NCBI GenBank assembly: GCA_046290575.1 | Contig: JBKAGX010000003.1 | Location: 245,580 to 309,579, forward strand | Source: JANQQJ01 sp046290575 | GTDB lineage: Bacteria > Pseudomonadota > Alphaproteobacteria > SMXS01 | Length of the DNA stretch: 64,000 nt | Direction of reading: 5' to 3' | Part shown: piece by piece, positions 50,365 to 58,959 of the stretch | Numbering within the stretch: position 1 is the first letter of the stretch | How the letters are laid out: the number at the start of each line of letters is the position of its first letter | Translations under genes and position numbers: made by a program | Notes under the pieces: generated by a model | What the model saw: only the letters and a program-made list of their open reading frames with translations | What the model was told of the DNA's origin: nothing | Databases searched by the model: none

Positions 50365-51747
50365 ATGAACATCCAGAGCACAACGGAAGAGAAACCCGGG
50401 GAGGGGCGCAGTATCGGACCAACCATGGCCGAGATCATTGCGCGGGACCCGAACCAGCCGCCAAAAGAGCTCCTCGCGCAGGCGTATGAGTTTCTGGGCG
50501 ATCAGGACATTCCCTATGAGCGCTATACCAGCCCCGATTTCTTCCAGCAGGAAGTCGACAATATGTGGAACAAGGTCTGGCAGTGGGCCTGCCGGCTGGA
50601 GCACATCCCCGAAGTCGGAGACAACTATGTTTATGACGTCGGGCCGTATTCGATCCTGGTGGTGCGCCACGGCGAGGGGCCGGAAGACGTCAAGGCTTAT
50701 CACAATTCCTGCCTGCACCGCGGGACCCAGCTGAAGCCGTCGCACAGTTCGGGAAACTCTCCAGCACTCCGTTGTCCGTTCCATGGCTGGGAGTGGAACC
50801 TGGATGGCACCGTCAATGAGATTCCCTGCCGCTGGGATTTCCCCAAAGTCACCGATGACGACTTCCAACTGCCCGAGGTCCAGATCGGTTTCTGGGGCGG
50901 CTTCGTGTTTATCAATATGGACCCGGACTGTGAGCCTCTTGAGGACTACCTGGAAGTTCTACCAGAGCACTTCGCCCACTGGCCGTTGGATGAGCGCTAC
51001 ATCACGATCCACGTCGAAAAGATTTTGCCATGTAACTGGAAGGCCGCGCAGGAGGCCTTCACCGAGGCCTACCACGTGATGGAAACGCATGCGCAGCTGC
51101 TGGCCTATTGCTCCGGCGAAAACGCGCAATATGACGTCTTCGGCGACAACGTGACCCGCTTTCACCACCCATTTGTGCATCCCGACGCAAGCTGGCAGAG
51201 ACCGCAGACCGAACAGGATCTGTTGGACGCCTGCGGCATGGGGCCAGAAGGGGCGGTGTTACCGGATGGCATGAGTGCGCGTGCCCTCGTCGCGCAGCAT
51301 TTGCGCGAAACCATCGGCGCTGCCTCCGGCGTGGACCTGTCGCATTTTTCGGAAACCGAAATGCTCGATTCCATCGAGTACCACCTGTTCCCGAACATGT
51401 TCCTGTTCCCGGGCATCAGCCTGCCGATGATCTACCGGTTCCGGCCCAATGGCATGGACCCTGAAACAGCGATATTCGATCTGATCTTCCTTGGGCTGAA
51501 GGCGCCGGATCAGGTAGCCCCTGAACCGCCAGAGCCGCATCGGCTGGGAATCAGCGATTCCTATACCCAGGTACCCGAGCTGGGTGGGATGCTGGGGCCG
51601 GTCTATGACCAGGACACCAGCAATCTGGACATGCAGCAAAAGGGCTTCAGGGCCAGCGTCGCCAAACCAGGCCAGACGCTGGGCAACTACCAAGAGGTCC
51701 GCCTTCGGCGTATTGACAAGACACTACACAAATATCTGAACGCTTAA
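50365..51747 (+). CDS. Rieske non-heme iron oxygenase, alpha subunit (paralogue A)
   Basis: 460 residues from the ATG at 50365, 12 bases after the previous stop; an extension overlapping the previous gene is rejected. Rieske ligands Cys116-x-His118 (NSCLHRGTQ) and Cys137-x2-His140 (RCPFHGWEW); catalytic iron ligands His237 and His242 (EAYHVMETH). A 105-base block (50584-50688) is identical with the next gene. Part of a three-gene oxygenase operon. Substrate unknown. Confidence 0.93.
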   Translation: MNIQSTTEEKPGEGRSIGPTMAEIIARDPNQPPKELLAQAYEFLGDQDIPYERYTSPDFFQQEVDNMWNKVWQWACRLEHIPEVGDNYVYDVGPYSILVVRHGEGPEDVKAYHNSCLHRGTQLKPSHSSGNSPALRCPFHGWEWNLDGTVNEIPCRWDFPKVTDDDFQLPEVQIGFWGGFVFINMDPDCEPLEDYLEVLPEHFAHWPLDERYITIHVEKILPCNWKAAQEAFTEAYHVMETHAQLLAYCSGENAQYDVFGDNVTRFHHPFVHPDASWQRPQTEQDLLDACGMGPEGAVLPDGMSARALVAQHLRETIGAASGVDLSHFSETEMLDSIEYHLFPNMFLFPGISLPMIYRFRPNGMDPETAIFDLIFLGLKAPDQVAPEPPEPHRLGISDSYTQVPELGGMLGPVYDQDTSNLDMQQKGFRASVAKPGQTLGNYQEVRLRRIDKTLHKYLNA

Positions 51748-51759
51748 CGGGAGTGAGCG

Positions 51760-53151
51760 ATGAATATCTATGTACCGACAGATGACGCGCCGGGCGAGGC
51801 CCGCTCACCCGGCCCCAGCACAGCCGAGATTGTCAGCCGTGATGCGCTGCAGCCGCCGAAGGAGCTGCTTGCCGAATCCTATGAGTTTTTGGGCGATGAG
51901 GACATTCCCTTCGAGCGCTATGTTACCCGGGACTTTTTCCAGCAGGAAGTCGACAAGATGTGGAACAAGGTCTGGCAATGGGCCTGCCGGCTGGAGCACA
52001 TCCCCGAAGTCGGAGACAACTATGTTTATGACGTCGGGCCGTATTCGATCCTGGTGGTGCGCCACGGCGAGGGGCCGGAAGACATCAAGGCCTATCACAA
52101 TTCCTGCCTGCACCGCGGCACCCAGCTGAAACCATCGCACAGCACGGGCAATTCGCCGGCGCTGCGGTGTCCGTTCCATGGCTGGGAGTGGAACCTGGAC
52201 GGCACGGTGAACGAGATTCCCTGCCGCTGGGATTTCCCCAAGGTGACCGATGACGACTTCCAACTGCCGGCGGTTCAGGTCGGGTTCTGGGGGGGCTTCG
52301 TCTTCATCAATATGGACCCGGACTGCGAACCGCTTGAAGACTATCTGGAAGTCCTGCCGAAGCACTTCGCCAACTGGCCGCTTGATGAGCGCTACGCGGT
52401 AACACATGTCCAGAAAACTCTGCCGGCCAACTGGAAAGCGTCGCAGGAGGCCTTTATCGAAGCCTATCACTCCATGGAAACGCACCATCAGGCGATGCCG
52501 TTTTCGGCCAATCTGAACGCCAAGTATGACGTGTTCGGCCGGCACGTATCCCGATTCCATCACACCTTCGGTGTGCCTGACCCGAGTTGGCAGAAGCCGA
52601 TGACCGAGCAGGAGGTGCTCGACGCCACCGGTATGGTGCCCGAGGGTACTGTGTTACCGGAAGGGATGACAGCGCGCGCGTTCCTCGCTCAGTACAATCG
52701 GGAGGCACTAAGCGAAGAACTTGGCATGGACATGTCGAAATACTCTGATGCGGAAATGATGGACTCTATTGAGTATCATCTGTTTCCCAACATGTTCCTG
52801 TTTCCGGGCATCACCTTGCCGATGATCTACCGGTTTCGGCCGAATGGCATGGACCCTGACAGTTCGATCTTCGACCTGGTCTTTCTGCGGCTGAAACAGC
52901 CGGGGGAAGAGGTGCCCGAAGCGCCCGAACCCTATAAAGTCGATATCGGCGATTCCTATGCCGATGCGCCGGGCGTCGGGGATTTTCTGGGGCCGGTCTA
53001 CGATCAGGACACGGGCAACCTGGAAATGCAGCAGCGCGGTTTCAAGGCCGCGGTCGCGGCCGGGGTCAAAACCGGCCAGACGCTCGGCAACTATCAGGAA
53101 ATCCGCCTGCGCCGCTTTCATATGACACTGGACCAGTATTTGAGCGCCTAA
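51760..53151 (+). CDS. Rieske non-heme iron oxygenase, alpha subunit (paralogue B)
   Basis: 463 residues, 12 bases after paralogue A. Same ligand numbering: Cys116-x-His118, Cys137-x2-His140, His237 and His242 (EAYHSMETH). Nearly colinear with paralogue A and highly similar in the Rieske half; the catalytic half diverges (for example ALSEELGMDMSKYSD for AASGVDLSHFSE), suggesting different substrates under a shared reductase. GGGAGTGAGCG ribosome site. Confidence 0.93.
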   Translation: MNIYVPTDDAPGEARSPGPSTAEIVSRDALQPPKELLAESYEFLGDEDIPFERYVTRDFFQQEVDKMWNKVWQWACRLEHIPEVGDNYVYDVGPYSILVVRHGEGPEDIKAYHNSCLHRGTQLKPSHSTGNSPALRCPFHGWEWNLDGTVNEIPCRWDFPKVTDDDFQLPAVQVGFWGGFVFINMDPDCEPLEDYLEVLPKHFANWPLDERYAVTHVQKTLPANWKASQEAFIEAYHSMETHHQAMPFSANLNAKYDVFGRHVSRFHHTFGVPDPSWQKPMTEQEVLDATGMVPEGTVLPEGMTARAFLAQYNREALSEELGMDMSKYSDAEMMDSIEYHLFPNMFLFPGITLPMIYRFRPNGMDPDSSIFDLVFLRLKQPGEEVPEAPEPYKVDIGDSYADAPGVGDFLGPVYDQDTGNLEMQQRGFKAAVAAGVKTGQTLGNYQEIRLRRFHMTLDQYLSA

Positions 53152-53185
53152 GTCCTATCCCGGAAAATCTGATCTGCGTGTGCAC

Positions 53186-53274
53186 GTCATTGCGAGGAGG
53201 CTTTAGCCGACGAAGCAATCCAGGCCGGTCGGTCCAAGCATCGCTGTGGATTGCCTCGCTTTGCTCGCAATGAC
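53186..53274. repeat. Palindromic repeat, GTCATTGCGAG family
   Basis: GTCATTGCGAG...GAAGCAATCCA on the left faces TGGATTGC...CTCGCAATGAC on the right. A well known bacterial intergenic repeat family. It separates the Rieske operon from the acyl-CoA dehydrogenase operon; no gene is visible from 53152 to 53382. Confidence 0.85.
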
Positions 53275-53382
53275 ACTTGTGCGGTAGGGGTAGCGTTCAT
53301 CACGCCGGGCGTCGTAAGCTCGCGCCCGAGGAAGATATTCACCAATCAATCGGCCCGTCAACGGGCATACAGGAGACTCATC

Positions 53383-54681
53383 ATGTCGTGGGATTTTGAA
53401 ACTGAACCGGAATTTCAGGAGAAGCTTGACTGGCTGTCCGACTTCGTGCGCGAAGAGGTTGAACCGCTTGAGCACGTCCTGAAGGACGGATCACCCACCA
53501 ATCCGCTGCGCAACAAGCTGATCAAACCGCTGCAGGAAGAGGTCAAGAAGCAGAAGCTCTGGGCCTGTCACCTCGGCGCCAATCTGGGCGGGCAGGGCTA
53601 CGGTCAGGTCAAGCTGGGTCTGATGAATGAAATTCTGGGCCGTGCACGCTGGGCGCCGACGGTCTTTGGTTGTCAGGCTCCCGATACGGGCAACGCGGAA
53701 ATTCTGGCGCATTACGGCACGCCGGCACAGAAGGAAAAATATCTGCAGCCGCTGCTGAATGGCGACATCCTGTCCTGCTTCTCCATGACGGAGCCGCAGG
53801 GCGGCGCCGATCCCAAGGTTTTCCAGACCAAGGCAGTGCTGGAGGGCGATGAGTGGGTGATCAATGGTCACAAATGGTTCTCGTCCAACGCCAAGAACGC
53901 ATCCTTCCTGATCGTGATGGTCGTGACCGAGCCCGATGCGCCGCCCTACCAGCAGCAGTCGATGATCCTGGTGCCGAAGGAAACGCCGGGTGTGAATATT
54001 CTCCGCAATGTCGGTGTCGGCTATCAGAGCGAGGACGAAGGCAGCCATGCCTACATCCATTACGACAATGTTCGCGTGCCAAAGGAAAATTTGCTGGGCG
54101 AGCGCGGTCAGGCATTTGCTGTCGCACAAACGCGTCTCGGCGGTGGCCGCATTCACCACGCCATGCGCACCATCGGTCAGGCGCAGAAGGCGTTCGACAT
54201 GATGTGCGAACGGGCACTGTCGCGCGAAACCCAGGGCGAGCTTCTGGCCAAGAAGCAGATGGTGCAGGAGAAGATTGCCGACAGCTGGACCGACATTCAG
54301 TGCTTCCGGCTGCTGGTGCTGCAAAGCGCCTGGAAGATCGACAAATATCAGGACTACATGAAGGTCCGCAAAGACATCGCCGCCGTGAAGGCGATGATGC
54401 CGCGGGTGTTCCACGATGTGGCCGCGCGCGCGCTTCAGGTCCACGGATCGCTTGGCGTATCGAACGAAATGCCGTTCGCGCATCAGGTGATCGAGAGCTT
54501 CCACATGGCGCTGGCTGATGGACCGACGGAAGTCCACAAGATTACCGTCGCCCGTCAGGTGCTGCGCGAATACAACGGCACCAACGGCATGTTCCCGACC
54601 CAGCACATTCCGGCCAAGCGCGAAGAAGCGATCAAGCGTTTCGCGGATGTGATTGAGTCAGACCTGGCCGTCAACGCCTAG
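53383..54681 (+). CDS. ACAD10/11-type acyl-CoA dehydrogenase
   Basis: 432 residues from the ATG at 53383 (CAGGAGAC upstream); a 44-codon extension runs through the repeat and is rejected. Acyl-CoA dehydrogenase fold, but the wording is that of the dehydrogenase half of ACAD10/ACAD11: CFSMTEPQGGADP, VINGHKWFSSNAKN, QQQSMILVPKETPGV, LGGGRIHHAMRTIG and LADGPTEVHKITVAR. In mammals this half works with a kinase half on 4-hydroxyacyl-CoA; here the kinase is a separate gene two positions downstream. First gene of a four-gene set. Confidence 0.9.
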   Translation: MSWDFETEPEFQEKLDWLSDFVREEVEPLEHVLKDGSPTNPLRNKLIKPLQEEVKKQKLWACHLGANLGGQGYGQVKLGLMNEILGRARWAPTVFGCQAPDTGNAEILAHYGTPAQKEKYLQPLLNGDILSCFSMTEPQGGADPKVFQTKAVLEGDEWVINGHKWFSSNAKNASFLIVMVVTEPDAPPYQQQSMILVPKETPGVNILRNVGVGYQSEDEGSHAYIHYDNVRVPKENLLGERGQAFAVAQTRLGGGRIHHAMRTIGQAQKAFDMMCERALSRETQGELLAKKQMVQEKIADSWTDIQCFRLLVLQSAWKIDKYQDYMKVRKDIAAVKAMMPRVFHDVAARALQVHGSLGVSNEMPFAHQVIESFHMALADGPTEVHKITVARQVLREYNGTNGMFPTQHIPAKREEAIKRFADVIESDLAVNA

Positions 54682-54691
54682 GGCGCCAGCG

Positions 54692-55600
54692 ATGACTCAA
54701 ATGCCGGCACTGACCCTCGTCGCCACGCCGGGGCGACGGGGAAAAATGATCGACCTGGCTAAGGCCGCAGAGGATAGGGGCTTTACCGGGCTTTATGTGC
54801 CCAGCCTGTCGGCGGCCTTGCCCTATTGCCAGTCTGTTCTGGAGGCGACCTCGACGATCGAGGTCGCAACCTCCATTCAGCCGATTTACTACTACAACCC
54901 GCGAGAGATGGCCCGTACCGCCGCTTATATGCATGAGGTGGGTGATGGGCGCTTCAGGCTGGGCATTGGGGTCAGCCATGAAGTCTCCCGTGCGGCATTT
55001 GGCGTGCCGGGCCGCAACAAGCCGCTCAGCGACATGCGCGACTACGTGGCCGAGATGCGCGATGCAGAGGAACAGGCCGGCGAGCTGCCGCCTATTATAT
55101 TGGCGACCCTGCGGTCTAAGATGTTGGCGCTGGCCGCTGAAACAGCTGAAGGCGCAGTCTGGGCCAATGCGGCGCGCAGCTATACGCCGACCCAATTGGC
55201 GGAGATACCGCAATCGGCCAAGGAAGCGGGCTTTACCACGGCGGTGATGATCCCGACCGTCATCGACGATGACGAGGCAGCGGCAGCCGGGGTGCACTGG
55301 CGGACGCTATCAATGTATCTGACCCTGCCGAATTACCGGAACTACTGGAAGGCGGCCGGCTATGCGGACGAAATGGACGCGGTCGAAAAAGCCGTGGCCG
55401 AGGGCCGCATGAAGGATATTCCGGGAATCGCGGGGGAAACCTGGCTGAAAGATGTGACGCTCTATGGCAGTGCATCGCATGTTCGCGAAGGTGTGGAAGC
55501 GTGGTTTGACGCCGGGATTACGACACCGGTTCTGGTGCCGTCTTCAACGTCCGGCGGCATGATCAAGGCGGCGCAGGAGTTGTTTGACGCCTTCGCCTAA
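54692..55600 (+). CDS. LLM-class flavin-dependent oxidoreductase
   Basis: 302 residues from the ATG at 54692, 10 bases after the dehydrogenase stop. Luciferase-like TIM barrel: AKAAEDRGFTGLYVPS, TSTIEVATSIQPIYYYNPREMARTAAYM-like region, GRFRLGIGVSHE, VREGVEAWFDAGITTPVLVPSS. F420- or FMN-dependent, substrate unknown. Its position between an ACAD11-like dehydrogenase and its kinase partner is unusual and suggests the same substrate family. Confidence 0.87.
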   Translation: MTQMPALTLVATPGRRGKMIDLAKAAEDRGFTGLYVPSLSAALPYCQSVLEATSTIEVATSIQPIYYYNPREMARTAAYMHEVGDGRFRLGIGVSHEVSRAAFGVPGRNKPLSDMRDYVAEMRDAEEQAGELPPIILATLRSKMLALAAETAEGAVWANAARSYTPTQLAEIPQSAKEAGFTTAVMIPTVIDDDEAAAAGVHWRTLSMYLTLPNYRNYWKAAGYADEMDAVEKAVAEGRMKDIPGIAGETWLKDVTLYGSASHVREGVEAWFDAGITTPVLVPSSTSGGMIKAAQELFDAFA

Positions 55601-55617
55601 GAAAGGGGAGAACTACC

Positions 55618-56697
55618 ATGTCCCATCCGAAAGTATCGAAGGGCGAAACGGTCGACGTGCTTGAAAAGCACCAGTTCGACCTGAAGAAACTCGAAGCCTA
55701 TATGGAAGACCATGTCGAGGGCTTCAAAGGGCCGGCCAAAGCCAGCCAGTTTGCGGGCGGCCAGTCGAACCCGACCTACAAGATCGAGTCGCCGTCGGGC
55801 GCCTATGTGATGCGGCGCAAACCGCCTGGCAAATTGCTGCCGTCGGCACATGCGGTCGACCGGGAATACCGGGTGATCAAGGCGCTCAACCAGACCGACT
55901 TCCCGGTACCGAAAGCCTATGTGCACTGTACCGATGAATCCATTGCGGGCACCGAGTTCTTCATTATGAGCTGTGAGCCCGGCCGGGTTTTCTGGGATCC
56001 GACCATGCCGGACCTCTCCAGGGAAGAACGCGCGGCAGCCTATGATTCGATGAATGAGGTGCTGGCCCGGCTGCACTCCTATGACTACGTCGCGCTGGGC
56101 CTCGAAAAGCATGGCAAGCCCGGTAACTATTTCGCCCGGCAGATTTCCCGCTGGTCGAAGCAATATGTTGCCTCGGAAACGCAGCACGTCGAGGCAATGA
56201 ACAAGCTGATGGAGTGGCTGCCAGCCAACAATCCGACCACGGACGAGACGACATTGGTGCATGGGGATTACTCGCCGCATAACATCCTCTTTCATCCCAC
56301 CGAGCCACGCGTGCAGGCGGTGTTGGATTGGGAAATTTCCACGCTCGGTCATCCGCTCGGCGATCTGACCTATCTGTGCATGAATTGGTATGGCCCCAAG
56401 ACCACGGCGGGCCGCCCCAATTTCGCCGGTCTAGACCTGACCGAGTTGGGCATTCCCAGCCTGCGGGAGTACATCGACACTTATTGCGAACGTGCTGGAA
56501 GGCCTTCGCCCACGGATGAAGAGCTGCACTACTACAAAGCCTATAATCTGTTCCGTTCGGCTGCCATCCTGCAGGGCATCATCGGGCGCGTGCGTGACGG
56601 CACCGCCAACGATCCGAATGCAGCGGCAAATGCCGCACGCGTCATCCCGCTGTCCCAAGCGGCCTGGGATGAGGCTGTGTTGGCCGGGGCAGCGTGA
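55618..56697 (+). CDS. APH-type kinase, ACAD10/11 N-domain and LvaA-like
   Basis: 359 residues. Aminoglycoside-phosphotransferase-like fold: FAGGQSNPTYKI (nucleotide loop), YVMRRKPPGKLLPSAHAV (the stretch shared with ACAD10/11), catalytic HGDYSPHN with His215 and Asp217, and metal-binding VLDWEISTLGHPLGDL with Asp237. Family members phosphorylate the hydroxyl of 4-hydroxyacyl-CoA so it can be eliminated and re-added at C3. GGGGAG ribosome site. Its stop codon overlaps the next GTG. Confidence 0.9.
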   Translation: MSHPKVSKGETVDVLEKHQFDLKKLEAYMEDHVEGFKGPAKASQFAGGQSNPTYKIESPSGAYVMRRKPPGKLLPSAHAVDREYRVIKALNQTDFPVPKAYVHCTDESIAGTEFFIMSCEPGRVFWDPTMPDLSREERAAAYDSMNEVLARLHSYDYVALGLEKHGKPGNYFARQISRWSKQYVASETQHVEAMNKLMEWLPANNPTTDETTLVHGDYSPHNILFHPTEPRVQAVLDWEISTLGHPLGDLTYLCMNWYGPKTTAGRPNFAGLDLTELGIPSLREYIDTYCERAGRPSPTDEELHYYKAYNLFRSAAILQGIIGRVRDGTANDPNAAANAARVIPLSQAAWDEAVLAGAA

Positions 56698-57239
56698 CTC
56701 TGGACGACAAATTTGAAGCCCTGGGCCGATTGGGCGCAGGGGATTTCGGCCACTTCAACGGCTCGCTCAGAGAACATCTGATGGGCACCCGTGACCGGCT
56801 GATCAGCTATGGTGCCGATGCGGTTCTGTGCGATGCCGGGCTGTTCCATGCGGCCTATGGCACGGCGGGGTTCGCCGCCAACATGGTGTCGCTCGACCAG
56901 CGCTCGGCCATTGCCGATATCATCGGCGCCGAGGCTGAGGCCCAGGTTTATCTCTATTGTGCCTGTGATCGGGACTATTTCTGGCCCAAGATCGGCATCG
57001 AAGAGCCATTGATGTTCAGGGATAGATTCACCAGTGAAATGTTTGAAATATCTGATGAACAGCTCTGTGCGTTCTGCGAGCTGACGATCGCGAACGAGAA
57101 CGATATTTCGAGCCAAAACGCAGAGTTCATGGCCGAATGGGGTGCGCATCACGGCGCGTTATTCGCTCGCATGGAACCCTGGGTCAGCGACGCCGCGACG
57201 GTAGATTCCAGAGGCCTTTATGGAACAGGCCCGGCCTAG
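56694..57239 (+). CDS. DUF6817 (HD-like) protein
   Basis: 181 residues with a GTG start that overlaps the kinase stop (GTGA), so translation is coupled. N-terminal region FGHFNGSLREHLMGTRDRL and VLCDAGLFHAAYGTAGF with spaced histidines resemble DUF6817, an HD-related helical family; AEAQVYLYCACDRDYF follows. No function known. Tight coupling to the kinase suggests a partner or accessory, like the small protein needed by the LvaA kinase in levulinate catabolism, but this is only an analogy. Confidence 0.7.
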   Translation: MTLDDKFEALGRLGAGDFGHFNGSLREHLMGTRDRLISYGADAVLCDAGLFHAAYGTAGFAANMVSLDQRSAIADIIGAEAEAQVYLYCACDRDYFWPKIGIEEPLMFRDRFTSEMFEISDEQLCAFCELTIANENDISSQNAEFMAEWGAHHGALFARMEPWVSDAATVDSRGLYGTGPA

Positions 57240-57895
57240 CGACGGACGCGCAGAAAGTAGGAGACCCGTTCCTTGAAATCCGCTGACAGGCGCTTCTTGA
57301 TCTGTGCCGGCGTGATTTTGCGCAGCGTCGTGTCGAGGGCGCTTCGAGTCCATCCGACATGCGGCAGAGTGCCTGAGACGCTCCTTGGGGCCAGGCCCAG
57401 GAACCGGTCAACATCAGAAATGTCGTCGGTCTCGATATTGAAGACAATGAGCCGATCCGCAGGAATGTCTTGCATGACTGCGGCGTGGTGCTCGTCCCAG
57501 TCCCTGGACCAGCGATCCACAACCTCGTCCAGCGTCTTGTAGCCGTAGACGTTCCGGCACCGCTCTGCCATGTCGCCGTGTTCCAGCCGGCTCTTGAGCC
57601 ATCGGTCTTTATTGCGGGTGTTCAGGATGAAGCGCGATCCTGGTACCTGTTCGCAGAGTTCCTTGTGAAATTTGCACGCCTCGATATGCGTTTTGTCGGA
57701 CAGATAGATCATATCCGAGAAGAAATCATAATCTTCATACCCCTTGAGGATGGGGGCGCCTGAATCAAGGTTGCGTTTGATCGTCAGGGCCAACTGCCCA
57801 TTGTCATGGTGGACAGTTTTAAGGCCGTGCTCGGCAAAGTGCCGCCACAAACTGGTGGTGCCGCATTTGTTGAAACCGATCTGAAAAATCTTCAC
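57236..57895 (-). CDS. Sulfotransferase-family protein
   Basis: 219 residues. P-loop-like 5'-phosphosulfate site at the very N-terminus, IFQIGFNKCGTTSLWRHF, and FILNTRNKDRWLKSRL as the 3'-phosphate site with the conserved Arg and Ser. Size and wording match small sulfotransferase-like proteins. Acceptor unknown. Tail-to-tail four-base overlap with the DUF6817 gene. Confidence 0.82.
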   Translation of the reverse strand: MKIFQIGFNKCGTTSLWRHFAEHGLKTVHHDNGQLALTIKRNLDSGAPILKGYEDYDFFSDMIYLSDKTHIEACKFHKELCEQVPGSRFILNTRNKDRWLKSRLEHGDMAERCRNVYGYKTLDEVVDRWSRDWDEHHAAVMQDIPADRLIVFNIETDDISDVDRFLGLAPRSVSGTLPHVGWTRSALDTTLRKITPAQIKKRLSADFKERVSYFLRVRR

Positions 57896-57931
57896 AGGGT
57901 TTCTTCCATCCGGGGGGCTACGCCGGAGGGC

Positions 57932-58936
57932 TTATCCGTCCGCGCGCACCATGCGTTTGCCACGGTTGCCGCCCGCCAGCAAGTCCACAAGCGCTGTCGG
58001 CAGGTTCTCAAACCCGTCGACAATGTCCTCATAGACTTTGAGCTGGCCGCTTTCGACCCAGCCCTGCATCTCGGCCAGCGCCTCGTCCTTCTTGTCGTAG
58101 AAATCCATCACGATGAAGCCGCGCACGGTCAGCCGGTTGACTACGAACATGCCCGGTACGCCGCGGGGGCCGTGTGGCGGCGGTGTTCCGTCATAGGCGG
58201 AAACCGCGCCGCAGCAGGAAATCCGCCCATGCATGTTCATCTGGAACAGCACGGCCTCGAAGATGTCGCCACCGACATTGTCGAAATAGACGTCGATCCC
58301 GTCCGGGCAGGCAGCCTTGAGTGACTTGTAGACCGGGCCATCCTTGTAATTGACCGCAGCGTCAAAACCCAGCTCGTCGGTCAACCACTGACACTTCTCA
58401 TCAGAACCCGCGATGCCGACCACCCGGCACCCTTTGATCTTGGCAATCTGCCCGACCGTGTTGCCGACCGCGCCGGCGGCTGCAGACACGACGACCGTTT
58501 CGCCTGCTTTGGGTTGGCCCACTTCCAGCAAGCCGAAATAGGCGGTGAGGCCGGTGACACCATAGACACTCAGCAGATGCGACAGCGGCTCCATGCGCGG
58601 CTGCTTGAGCAGGTTCTTGGCGGGGAGCGCTGCCGCTTCGCGCCAGCCGATATCGCCACTGACCAGCTCGCCCACTGCAAATCCAGGATCGTTTGATTCC
58701 AGCACCTCGGCGATCGAGCCACCGGCCATCACCATCCCGCCTTCCAGTGCGCTGCGATAGGTCGCGCCCTGCATCCAGGCCCGGTTGGCCGCGTCGAGCG
58801 AATAGAAAAGCGGCTTGACGAGCACCTCGCCGTCACCGGGTACTGGCATGGGGGCGCTCTCGAGCTGGAAGTGCTCTGGCGTCAGCGTGCCACTGGGGAT
58901 TTCGTTCAGGACAAATTGGCGGATTTGATCGGTCAT
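57932..58936 (-). CDS. Zinc-independent MDR NADPH oxidoreductase (LTB4DH/CurA-like)
   Basis: 334 residues. GroES-like N-domain and Rossmann C-domain with VVVSAAAGAVGNTVGQIAKIKG (NADPH-binding AxxGxxG) and GSDEKCQWLTDELGFDAAVNYKD. YFDNVGGDIFEAVL and the conserved Tyr-rich region match prostaglandin/leukotriene 12-hydroxydehydrogenase-type enone reductases. Zinc-binding cysteines of alcohol dehydrogenases are absent. Reduces an alpha,beta-unsaturated ketone. Next to the CoA ligase gene across a repeat. Confidence 0.9.
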   Translation of the reverse strand: MTDQIRQFVLNEIPSGTLTPEHFQLESAPMPVPGDGEVLVKPLFYSLDAANRAWMQGATYRSALEGGMVMAGGSIAEVLESNDPGFAVGELVSGDIGWREAAALPAKNLLKQPRMEPLSHLLSVYGVTGLTAYFGLLEVGQPKAGETVVVSAAAGAVGNTVGQIAKIKGCRVVGIAGSDEKCQWLTDELGFDAAVNYKDGPVYKSLKAACPDGIDVYFDNVGGDIFEAVLFQMNMHGRISCCGAVSAYDGTPPPHGPRGVPGMFVVNRLTVRGFIVMDFYDKKDEALAEMQGWVESGQLKVYEDIVDGFENLPTALVDLLAGGNRGKRMVRADG

Positions 58937-58959
58937 AGTTTTATCCTCATGTTCAATTT

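Noticed and set aside
53491..54606. 371-residue minus-strand open frame
   Set aside because: Antisense of the ACAD10/11-like gene; no family features and unusual His/Arg-rich composition typical of a shadow.
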